The translations under genes and the position numbers were made by a program. Below are positions 1-10,880 of a DNA stretch of 64,000 bases, one piece after another. The DNA comes from Purpureocillium takamizusanense (lineage: Eukaryota; Ascomycota; Sordariomycetes; Hypocreales; Ophiocordycipitaceae), in contig NC_063075.1 of NCBI RefSeq assembly GCF_022605165.1, positions 1,612,001 through 1,676,000 on the forward strand, written 5' to 3'. How positions within the stretch are numbered: the first letter of the stretch is position 1; each line of letters begins with the position of its first letter. Under the pieces are notes generated by a model. It saw only the letters and a program-made list of their open reading frames with translations. It did not search any database and had not been told where the DNA came from.

Positions 1-3000
1 GCCCTTTTTTCCCCCGAGGCGAACGGACAACCATTTGACGGAGGGAAAGGGGACCAGTGAACCAGACCAGACCACAGACAAGACACGGCGCCGCGCGCCA
101 CTCACCTGAAAATGTGAGCCCGGCATGCATGCATACATACATATGCACCTGCATCTGTACGGCGGTCATGTCCCAGCATATCCGTCGTGGCTTCTGCACG
201 AGAGAGAGAGAGAGCCCATGCAGCACGCCCCCTCCTTCCCGGATTGCCCTCCCCCCCCCCCCCTCCCATCCCCTCTTTCGCTTTCGCGAACACGCGCTCT
301 CCACCCAACGGCCGTGCCGAGCGAAAGAAAGGGAGAAGAAGAGAGAGAGAGAGAGAAAAGGAGAAGCCACGCTCGAGACCTTGGACACATCCATCCAGTC
401 CGTCCCCACGTTCAGCCCTGTCTTTGAGTCGGGGCAACTCGCCGCAAAGAGAGTGAAGAAGCGCAGAGGTCGAGTGCGAGTGCCAAGAGAAAACCTGCCG
501 GTGCTGACAAGGCGCGTGAAACAAGAGCTGTTAGCGCTGACCCATTCGGGAGCAGCTGGCACAGATGGGAAAAAGGGCGGCCGGCCGGCCGCTGGCTGAC
601 CTCTCCAGCTGCTGGATGTCTTCACCAATTTTCCCCCACTGGTCTGGTCCCGCTGATCCTGCCACGAGCATGTCAAATGAAACCTCAGCCCATGATCGCC
701 CTCAAAACTTCCCCGCCTGCCTGCCGGAGGTACGTATGTGCATACAGGGAGAGGGAGGGGGGCGGGGGGAGGGTTGTTCCCCACCACTAACATCGCCAGC
801 GCAGGCAAAGCATGGCTTCATCGTCGCTGAGAAAAGTTGTACAAAGAAGAGAGACCGGGAGACCTGGGAAGGGGAAATCGATTGCACTGAAACAGCGGCC
901 ATTTTACATAGAGACCGCCATAGCAGCAATAATAGATCCTTGATACAGTCTACTAGTCCCCATTTATATCTTTTCTGCTAGTAGGTAGTCTAGTATCGTG
1001 GGCCGCCTACTGCCGACTCCACTGCGCAGCAAGCAACGAGTGACACAAGAGCAACGAAAGGGACGGGAGGAATACTAGACTAGCTACAGGTGACCCACAA
1101 AGGGCCCGTTGTCAAGGTATTATCAATGAACTCCTTTGGCCAGACGTGCCCAGGAGCAAGTTGATTAGCCGGCCTGAAAGGGGATATCCCAAAGGCAAAG
1201 ATGCTCTTGATGTGTGCCGGTCTCCTTGCCCACGAAAACGCCGAAAGTGGCATAGCAACAACGGAATAAAGTGGTCGAGGGTTGTCAGTGGCCACTATCA
1301 CAGCCTGTTCGTTGGTCAGCCGCGACTGCGTCCCGGTCGAGGGCCGTCGTTTTAGTGTCGTCTGGCTGGTCACCAGACATGGCATGACCACCAGTGAGGA
1401 AGCGGCCCAAGACAGGCGGACAAAAGGCAGACAGAGAGAAGCACCGAGCTGGACAGTATGTGTGTGCGTCTGCCTGCGCGTGTGTGTGCGTCTGCGTGCG
1501 TGTGTGCGCGCGCGCGTGTGTGTGTGGGCAGAACGGGTGGACAAAACCGTAACCACTCGACGTGTCATTTTTCGCGCCTCGCAAAAGCCCACCCTTGACC
1601 AGGAACGATGTCCGAAGTACATACCAGTAGCACCTCCCTCCTCTCCTGTTGCATACAGCTCTGAGGTTCAGCACATGCAAGAGGCATCCAGTCTTCTTAG
1701 ACTGAGAAAAACATGGCGTCTGTAACGACACCCAACCAGGCCCTCTGCAGATCCACACATACCATACTGCTCATGTACGACACGACCGACACACTCGTAA
1801 TTACGCAAACATGACTTGCATCGTCCGCATCCTTCCTTCCCACCCCGCAAGGTCCGCCTCAAAGCAGATCCATCTGCCTCTGCGACACACCGCGCATCAC
1901 TACTTGGGGATACGGAGCCGCCAGTGATACACGCTCGCCTATTCCCGATGACCCGAAATGTCCAAAAGCTGCTCTGGTTCTCAGGCCACGGTAGCAATTC
2001 TCCCACCACATGGCCAAACTCGTCTTCCCCGCACGTGGAGCTCCCACGGGACGGCCCTTCATCCTCAGACCCTGCCGAGCGAGCTGGCATGGGCCGTTCG
2101 ACCCGGCTGGCCCAATGGTCGTGCCAAAAAAGCCACTCAATCCCGCCTGCTCCGTGGTACTCTGGCGAGTCTTGTGCGCTGACACCCGCCGCGGGTACCG
2201 CACTGAGATAGGCTGCTTGACTTAGCTCTGCTCAAGACGTGCTGCTCATGCATCCGCACGCCCCCTCCCACTTGGACCCTCCCACCACCAGTTCCCCAAG
2301 TGGTAGTGGACAGCACAAGCGTCGAGCCGGGGGGCGGTGGAGTGATACCACCCCTCTTGCAGGGACCTAATGTGCAGCCAACCTCTTCTGGCCAGGTCTC
2401 GTCGTGATCAGGGCGAGCCCCGAGATCGTTGCGCATATGGAGCGGAGCGCGGTGGTGCACCTACCTAGACGCGGCTGCAGTGCTCCTGCCGTCTGGACCC
2501 GTCATTCGCGACCTCATGGCCACCAGGAGGGAACTCACGAATACAGAGTTGTCATCATCCCAGCCTGACCAGCCATCTGCTCGCTTGCTCAAAACACTGC
2601 TCGCGGCACCACGCACGCTGGCGTTTTTTTTCTTCATTCGGTTCGGCACCGAGGACTGGGTAAAATCTGTGGTATTGCCGGCACCGCGTGAAGAGACATC
2701 AACTCGCAACAGTCCCGCAGCCAGCAAGTCGCCCGTCCGTTGGTTGAAGTGGGGAGAACTGGCGACGCCCTACCCGCGAGGCAAAATCAACCAGCTTCAC
2801 TCACTACTTTCTCTCGACCCGACGCTTCTGTTTCGCGAATCTTCGTCACCAAACCACAGGTCGTGATCACTTGTGTACCTGATCATCGCCACCAGGTTCC
2901 TGGTTTTTTCGCGATATCACGCCGTTTAGCCTTTGACAAAGACGCTTTGTGGGCGTACCGGCAAGGCGGACCTCTAGCAGTCCACGCAAACTGATCGACA

Positions 3001-3085
3001 GCAAACCCAGGGATTCTTGAGCCCGAGGCCCGGTTACTCGACGGCGTCAATTTTTCAGTGGCTCCCAGAGAGGTTCGACCGAGAT
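1..3085. other. gene-poor 5' flank
   Basis: No convincing gene is seen. The stretch has a C13 run (251-263), GA-rich patches near 201-214 and 336-358, and an alternating TG/CG tract near 1459-1527. Open frames here are short, overlap on both strands and lack family motifs. The last few hundred bases are presumably promoter and leader of the methyltransferase gene that starts at 3086. Confidence 0.6.
1459..1527. repeat. alternating TG/CG purine-pyrimidine tract
   Basis: About 70 bases of almost uninterrupted alternation of pyrimidine and purine, with a CGCGCGCG core near 1507-1516 flanked by TGTGTG runs. Such tracts can adopt Z-DNA. No gene overlaps it. Confidence 0.7.
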
Positions 3086-4294
3086 ATGACGCCTCAATCG
3101 GGTTTCCCGGCCCATGGCGACGTCGTGGACATTGGGGGAAGTGCAATGCATGGCAACGTTGGCCAGAGGCTTGAGCGTACCCTGACGGCAGTGTATAATC
3201 CCCGAGACAAGCCGACGTTGCCAGACGAGCTTCTATACGATGACATTGGCCTGCCGATTTGGAACAAGATCATTTTCACTCCCGAATTCTACCAGACGCA
3301 TGACGAGATTGAGCTATTTCGCCAGCACGGCGCCAAAATTGTTGATCGTCTCGGCGCGGGTACAACCATCATCGACCTCGGCGCGGGGTAAGTTCCAGAA
3401 TGATCTGTAACAGAGGTGCCTGAGCTGGACATGTTGCTGACTGACGGACTCCCGACTGAAGCGATACCCGAAAGGTTGAACATCTGTTGGCCGCGTTCGA
3501 ATCGGCCAGGAAACCCGCAACGTATCTTGCCCTAGACATCTCGAAGGCCTCTTTGGCCCACAACATTGCGTACTTGGTGGATAAGCATCCCATGCCCGAC
3601 TCGATGGTCGACTGCGTTGGATTGTGGGGGACCTTTCAGGACGGTAAGGAGTACGTTGACGATATTGAAACGCCTCGCCTCTTTGTATCGCTGGGTTCAG
3701 TCCTCTGTAATGATCCATGGCTGCAAGCACTGAATCACCTGAAGTACTGGGCACAAGGCATGAGACCACACGATCTGCTCTTAGTCGGAATGGACGGTCA
3801 TTTGCTCCCCAGCGACGAGGCCAAAATCTGGGCAGCATACCATTCTCGGGACGACCTATATCGCAGCTTTTTTCTGAACGGCTTTGAGCACGCGAACCGC
3901 CTAGTGGGCGAGAAATGGTTTTGCGAACAGGACTGGGAGTTCCTGGCCCAGCTGGAGAAGGAGCCAACAACGCGTCATCGGTTCTTCTTCCGAGCGAAGC
4001 GTGATGTGGTGTTGAGAAAGCTTGGTCGAATCATTCAGGCTGGACAGGAACTTGATTGGTTTGATTCCCACAAGTACGGCGAGGACAGCGTCAGACTTAT
4101 GTGCGCCAAGGCGGGCTTGACTGTCGTGGACGCCTGGCAAACGCCGAACTCACAATTTTGTAAGTCATACCGCCGTCGACACGCTGCAGAACCACGTGGC
4201 TGACCAAACGTGTTCAGTCCAGTACTTATTAAAGACCAAGGACAAGGAGGACCAGTGTGAAGACGCCGATAGTGCAGTGTCGGGTCTCTCCTAG
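3086..4294 (+). CDS. EasF/EgtD-like SAM-dependent N-methyltransferase
   Basis: Three exons: 3086-3387, 3462-4159 and 4218-4294, giving 358 residues. Both introns (74 and 58 bp) have GTAAGT donors and AG acceptors and keep frame. The first junction rebuilds the SAM-binding stretch IIDLGAGDTRKVEHLL, which is the first signature of the histidine/DMAT N-methyltransferase family (PF10017; EgtD, Egt1 N-terminus, EasF). The N-terminus has VDIGG, then a conserved LPDELLYDD...W..IIFTPEFY block, as in EasF. The third exon restores the usual C-terminal FQYLLK strand. The ATG at 3086 is the first in frame and places VDIGG about 14 residues in. The family adds methyl groups to an alpha-amino nitrogen, for example of dimethylallyltryptophan or histidine; the substrate here is unknown. 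It lacks the EgtB-like second half of Egt1, so it is not the full ergothioneine enzyme. No prenyltransferase or other ergot gene is nearby. It converges on the regulator, with 105 bp between the stop codons. Confidence 0.88.
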
Positions 4295-4399
4295 AAGTTC
4301 GTGTCGGCTTCAAACACGCACGCACCGAGGGGGCGAACGCTTCCGGGCAGTTGCCGCGCGATTCGCACAGACTGGTAGATAGACCTGCTTTCGGTTTTC

Positions 4400-7300
4400 T
4401 TACGTTAAGCATAGCACTTCGTTTTCCCGGTCGGTAACTTCTGCGACAAGTTGTTCCCACCAGGCAAAGCGATGGCCTATGGGCTCAGCCTCGACGCTCG
4501 TTGACGTGGTAATCGCAATGACATTGTCGATCCACTGCCAAATACGCTGAAGCGCTTCATAGAGCGGTGGAACACTCTGGATAACATTAATAAGCGGACA
4601 TTCTCATACAGGTCTCGGTCTTGGTGAAAAGCATACACTTCTGACGGGGGTGGAGACCACCTCGTCGAACCACGTCTTAGACGCCGCCCTGTGACTTGGT
4701 CTCGTCGCAAGCAGCCCCAGCAGGAAGACTGGGAACAGTGGCGCCTGTGCTGTGAACTGGAAGCCAGACGTTGGCATTACCTTGATGCAAGCTGCCAAAT
4801 CGGACATTGTGGCCAGCACTTCAGGGTGACTTCGAGGCAATCTTTGGAGCCCACGTTAGCCGAGAAATGGGTTACTGGTATGCGAGACGCTTACCGTAGA
4901 ACGCGGCATTGTAGGTAGATTATAGCCGTCAGTCTCCAAGCCTCGGCCGTCACATCCGTCATCTCGGCAGATGTGTCAATCTGGTAACCTGCGGGCATGC
5001 CACGCAGCCAATCTGCCACAGACGGTCCAGCCTTGGCACTCTTCCAGTCTTTGGATTCGCTGCTCCACTGTCTCATCTGCACCAACTCTTTCAAAAGGTA
5101 CTGCGTGGTCATCGGCACGACTATGTTTTCCGGGTCTTGCTGCAGGCGTGCCGCACAATACGTGATTTGGCTCATGATATGCAGCAGCTTTTTGGAGAAC
5201 CCACAGCCGCCGTGGATCTGGTACATGTCGCTCTCTGATCCATATAAAAGCCAGCCAAATCGAGAGGCTTCAGCTTCTGGATCGAATGTCGCAGGCGCTG
5301 GAAGTTCTGTCATAGGCTGGGCCAAAATCACGGCTCGACCGACGATAATCGATTGTGATATGCGAAGCGATGAGAGTTGCGCGTTGGAGCGCTTCCAAAA
5401 CCGTGACCCTTGGTCTGTTGCCTGCAAGAACAATTCACCCTGTTGGAAGCCAGAAAGCCATCGAGGCATGGATGGCCTCGCAAGTCGACGCTCCGTCAAC
5501 ACAATCTAAGAAGCCCACCTGGTAAGTACGTGACCGAGCTGGCATCCCGCATGGGGCGCATCTTACATCCTGCATAGACAGAATCACCGCAATGGTGATG
5601 AGCTCGTTGGCTCGGCCTTCATTGGTTGTGGTAGCGGGATCAGCTAGGAGCGAGCTGAGCCGCGATTCAGCCTCAAAGAACCTCTCGTTGACGCGCTTGC
5701 GCACATCGTCCCTGGGCAAGTAGTCGTAGATATATATTCCAGCAAGACTTTGAATCGCAGCTCTGACACCGTCGCTCTTGTGCATCTGGGCAAAGTCTTT
5801 GAGCCATAAATTCGTTTCCTGGAGCACGCTCCTCCCTGGACACCAATTCTTGATGTCTGCTCGAGTCAGTGTCCGAACCCCAGACAATCGTGGCGGGAAC
5901 TGTGCCACAGTAACAGCAATAGCATGAGGAGGGAGCGTGGTGGCAAAGGAGAATGCACATACAAAATGTCCAGAACTTCCTATCCGTTTGGTCCATTTTT
6001 GCCTCGTATCCGAAAAGTTTTGGAACCATTCTAGGGGCGCCCATAGGGGCAACGTCCGTTGAGAATTCAGCTGTCGATTGGGATAGTATTGGACTGAACC
6101 CTTCCGTTGGGCTGGGGCTGTGCTGTAGAAAGCCTGAGAAGTCGAAGCCATGGTAGTCGAGGTCTTGTACAAAGACGATAGCAGCGTTCGCTGTAGGCCC
6201 TGACACTGGCAAAGGGCCTACAGGGGTCAAGGACGTCCTCGGTGACTCAACTTCGGCGCCCGATCCCGTGGCCTCTGCGACATCGGGGACGTCTGAGATC
6301 GCCTGCACAGATGATGATCGTCGGGATTGCTTGTCCTTTGGCCAGTTAAACTTGATGTAACCGTTGACTTTGCCATCGAACGGGCGGTCGAATCGGCGCC
6401 TGTTGGCTTCCCCAAACCTGCCGAGACAGTCTTTGAAGGGGCTGATGAGACTATCGCGACTAGTAGGTCGGCGACTGTGGAATTTCGGCGGTTTGTAGGA
6501 AGAACTTGATACTGTCTCATTTGAGGAGGAAACAGCATAGCGCGGCCGCTTGTAAGCATGAGGACTGGGGCGCGTGAAGGGCAGTCGCGTCGTGGCTGAG
6601 GGGCCATCAACCTCTACATCGGTAATCGCTAGCGCTGAAAATTAGCTCCAGAGCTCGGTGGTGAATGATAATAGTGCCACGGTGCGAAATTCTGCTTCCC
6701 AAGGGCCAAGACAGTCCTAATGCAACGAGTGACTGACACATAGGAGGGGACGAAGGGCGGCAGGGCTCAGGGCAACGACGCGCGCCTTTTGGCTTCAGCT
6801 GTGTTCTAGCACGACAGTAAAGTGACCGCCGTGTCACGAGCCAGAGAAGAAGAACCCAAGCACAGTACGAAGGAAGTTGGCGACAGCAATGCCAGGATCC
6901 TTCTGACCGATGAGGGGGCACGAGGCTGCCGCCAGCCAAAAGTGTGATGCGAGGCGGTCGCTGACCGGTGTGGAGAACAATGGGAACGGTTGATAAGGTA
7001 TGGGCGCGGCTAATTGTGATACGCAGGAAACGGGCCATGCAAGCCCGCATGGAATGATAGCGAATGGTGCCTTGAAGGGCAGTGGTGGTGCAAATGGAGG
7101 ATGATGTGGGGAGGTGATGAATTGGGGAGCAGCGTACAGAATGAAGCATGACAGCAGCTTTTTCTATGTGCAGCACGGTGGTGATGGTGGACGGCGGCAA
7201 GACAGTTGACGAACACATTACTCACCTGATGATAGCGGCGTTTGATACTCGCTGTGTATAGTTGATGCCGATAGCGAAGGTGCGGGGAAGACGTCGAGAC

Positions 7301-7898
7301 TGTTGAACGGGAGCGCATTTGACGGCTGCACGGCGACAAGCATTTGCGAAGCCATAGGTGCTGGAGATGACGATGGCCACTTCCACGAGCCGTCGAGCGC
7401 GGCATCGGGCCCAGTGGACCAAAGCGCTTGCAGATCCTCCCCAGGAGACACTGGTACCATCGTTATGGTCGTGGGAAGAGCGGCAGCATGCTCTTGGTGC
7501 GGTGGGGGATGAAGGTCGCGGCGTGGCAATTGAGCTTGCAGCACCTGGCCTTGGTGGTGATACCCAGGCAGTGAACGAGACGATGGTGAAGGTTCTGTTG
7601 TAGATATTGCCGGCGCGACAACTTCAGGAAGATGTCCCCGCAGCAAGGACGGATGCTGTTGGTGTTGTTGTTGCGGCGGCGGCTGGTGCTGCTGCTGCTG
7701 CTGCGGTTGTGTTTGCAGCGGTAGTGACGGAGGCCAGGACGCTGTCGGATCGCCAGAATGCAATGAGGAGGAGGCATGGGGATGAGAGTCGAGGCAGATT
7801 TGGTGGTGAACTGGGTTGGGACGGTGACGGTCTTGCGACGGCGCATCAAGCTTGATGCGCTTTGCAGGGCGGCCGTCCTCGATCAGTGGACCGCCCAT
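4400..7898 (-). CDS. fungal-specific transcription factor (fungal_trans_2 type) with Q/P-rich N-terminus
   Basis: Six-exon model of 875 residues: 7898-7226, 6634-5963, 5856-5567, 5505-4895, 4841-4637 and 4576-4400. All five junctions keep frame. The C-terminal half is a clear fungal_trans_2 domain: KMDQTDRKFWTFYIKNW, SLAGIYIYDYLP, SMQDIVLTERRL, SLRISQSIIVGRAVILAQPM, QIHGGCGFSKKLLH, RLPRSHPEVL, MPTSG..FTAQAPLFPVFLLG, TPVRSSVPPLYEAL and a terminal EVLCLT. Introns 2-5 are 106, 61, 53 and 60 bp. The first intron would be 591 bp, long for this genome. The N-terminal exon is low complexity (polyQ/H/P around residues 75-100) and begins with a basic AKRIKLD stretch that resembles a nuclear localisation signal. 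No canonical Zn2Cys6 cluster is visible in the model; a cysteine-rich frame lies just upstream of the chosen ATG (about 8006-7926). The C-terminal half is near certain. The start and first intron are uncertain. Confidence 0.8.
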
Positions 7899-10589
7899 GT
7901 GAGCGTCCTGATCGCGCCTCACCTGGCACCTGAGCTGCCCAAAACACACTGCCCACGGCTGGCAACGTGTGCACGCGCTGGTCGGACCAGCAATGCAGCC
8001 AGTGCAACCACGTCGTGTCTCTTTCACTGTGGCTTATGACGAGCCCAATGGTGCGGACCGGTGTGGGTACCCGGGCGGTGTAACAAGGCTGATGTGGCCC
8101 GGCTGGCAGTGACGAGTTTGACCGTTGACGGGCAAGCTGGTGAGGAGGCCAGCAAGGCTTCGATGCCGCGTCGTCCTGGAGCAGCAGTGCGACTGACCAA
8201 GCTCGCCGCTTGCAAGGGGTGATTTAGGCGCCGCAGCCTGCTTCCCGTTGCTCGAGGATGGCTGGCGAGATGCGCCTCGCGAGCAAGGTAGCCGGCTCAG
8301 CCTGCTAGGGACAGGATCGCTGCGGGCAGGAATAGCTGCGGACGTGTCCCGGCAGCCAGGTTCGAGGAAATTCGCTAGTGAGTTGGGCGCCTAGGCGAGT
8401 ATGCGGTGCGCGCCAGAGACGGGGAGGCCGGCGGCCATCAGGCGAGCCTTCAGTGGTACCCAGTGATTGCACTGCTGGAGCTGTGCTAGATGGTAGGCGA
8501 GCGCCCAAGTTTGTGCGACAACGCAGAGACCGACAGGCGGCAGGAGTGGTGGTCCCAGGAATCGATGGTGGAGCTGGCTGGCTCAATCGGTGCTGGAGCG
8601 AATGCGATGCGTTTCCCCGGAGTCCAGTGCGTCGGCAAGCGCTAGACCAAACGGTCCGTGGCAGGACCGGGCAGAGGATCCTCGACTGCGTGGAGAGGGA
8701 GGGGGGCCGCAAGGGTGGAGGTGAGCGAGGGGCGGCCCGGGTGCGATAGTGCTTGCAGGGGCAGGTGAGAGGTGAAGGAGGAAAGGAGGAGGAAAGTGAA
8801 GAGAAGGGCGTGAGAAAAGAGAGAACAGATTACAGGCCTGGGAAGGCCGGCGGCGGGCGGCGGACGTTAAGTCCTGAGGGGAAAGGCAGGGAAAGAGCGA
8901 CGGCGCTTCCGCTCAGAGACAAACGGAGCGCACACGAGGCAGTCAAGAGGGGACGGGCGGGGCCAGAGAAGACAGGTAAATGCCGGGGTGCGGCTTGTCG
9001 ACGGCCGACGACCAGGACAGGATCTCGAGCGCCCAAGCCTCGACGGTCGTCGTCGTCGTCAACGGCGGACGAGTGGTAAAAACGGGATTCCACAGGCGCC
9101 CCGGAAAAAACGTGTTTGTCTTGTGTTTCGTGCAGCTGTTGTGGTCGCGAAAAGATGATGGGAGGACCCAGAAATCCGGGGAGAGTACCTGCATACATGT
9201 ACGGAGTAGAGATGGAAAAGCGGCAGAGTTGGAACAGACAAAGAGGTCCCGCCTGCACCCTTGAACCCTCGGTGTAAACGAAAACACTGCAAAAAAAAAC
9301 ATGTCGATGGCGGCTGAGCTGGACCTGCTCCGAAAATCATCGCGATGCGGGTATCTCAGGCGGCCACCCATCCTATTGACCTCAACCCCTGGCAGACGCC
9401 CGTGGTCCAGATGCCCTCCTCATCCTCATCTCCATTCCTGTGAATACAGTACTGGCACAGGGCGAGACAGGGAGATCCCCGGCTCCCCCCCCGTCGCAAC
9501 CACGCTTTCTTTTTCCCTTGCCTTTCCCTGGTCGCTAATAAGAGGCACTGACTGTACTTCAGCCATGTCTGTCCCGCTTCCCATTTCCATCCCGCACGCA
9601 GCACATTGTGTACATGTGTGATGCAAGCTCTGGTACGCAGAAAAGGCATCGTCTGTGCTGCAAAATACCGGGGACGAGCGGACATTGTGCAACCGGTGAG
9701 ATGTACGAGACCTCGCTGGCAACTCGCAGACCAAAGGAATTGGGCATATCGCGAGGACGCGGCAGTAGTGTCCCCCAGTCCAGGTTTGTTTGCTGTCCCG
9801 GAGGCCAGGCCGCCATGGCGCGCGGTTGTGTTACCAGGCAGCCTCGTGGGCCACAGGGAGTTCATGGCGGCATGGCTTGTCCACAGCCACCGCTCTGGCT
9901 TACCACGGATATGCTTCTCGGGTTCGGTCCTATGTGCGCCGTTTGGGATCGCAACCGGCGGGCGGGAGCCCAGAAAGCACGCTTGTTCGTTTCATGAAAC
10001 TCATCCGTCCGCTCAGTACCTTGCGATTGCTACAGAGGGTGGCTGGGCTCAGGCATCGATCACATCTGGGGACTAAACAGACGCAGCTGCTGGAATTACA
10101 AGTGCTCGCCCTTTGGAAGAAAGGGGGGGGGCTTCCATGGCCAGGTATCCGGGGCACCTCCGGTCCGCTGCGCCGCCAAAAAGCAACAACGGCCGACAGC
10201 CGCGACGAAACAGAAGAGCTGAACGGACGCACGAGGTCCGTTCCGGTTGGGGCATATGCACCGACGTCCAGTGGCACGGGAGCAGACCGTTTGAGCGAGA
10301 TCAGCCAATCAAAGGCTCACTTCAAAGATGCCTGCCCTCGATTCGATTTCTCCATGGTCTTGGTTTCTTGCATCGACGGGCCTGCCTCGCCTCTGGCCGC
10401 TTCTGCGCCTGCTCCTGTGTTGTGCTGGATCCCCCCGACACTCCCCCGTGACTTGATTCGTGAACCTGTACCTAGTACCCCGCCCTACCAAAATCGCCAG
10501 CATGCCGAGGCGGGTGAGTGCACGGGCACCCAGATGCCAACCAGCCAGCAGCATTGAAGATTGCTTTGCCATGGCGGGGGGGAAAGGGC

Positions 10590-10617
10590 GGGGGGGGGGG
10601 GGGGGGGGGGGGGGGGG
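10590..10617. repeat. G28 homopolymer
   Basis: Twenty-eight consecutive G on the plus strand inside a longer G-rich patch starting near 10574. It could form a G-quadruplex, or its length could be an assembly estimate. Confidence 0.9.
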
Positions 10618-10830
10618 CGGGTGGAGGGGGTCAGGGCCCTCCGTTTCATACGGTACCTGCCTCAGTGCTGGGCCAACAGTATCTGAGGTAGGTACCTTAC
10701 TACTGCCACACAGTGCAGGTATTCGCAGTGGTGTGCCAGAGTGCGGCCGCTAACGCACGCGCACCCGCGGCAGCACGGCATCCGTGGGGCCACCATCGCT
10801 GCCCGTCCACTTGACGTTCCTTCCCCTGCC

Positions 10831-10880
10831 TTGCCTTGCCTTGCTTTGCCTTGCCTTGCCTTGCCTTGCCTTGCCTTGCC
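10831..10880. repeat. (TTGCC)10 pentanucleotide repeat
   Basis: Ten tandem TTGCC units, one with TTGCT, followed by TGCC repeats. Noncoding, about 1.9 kb upstream of the C2H2 gene. Confidence 0.9.

Noticed and set aside
2018..2044. P-loop-like GAPRAGKTS on the minus strand
   Set aside because: It occurs in a short frame with no Walker B or other NTPase motif and no gene-like extension. A chance match.
9790..10557. 255-codon plus-strand open frame
   Set aside because: No recognisable domain, several overlapping frames on both strands, and a G-run immediately downstream.
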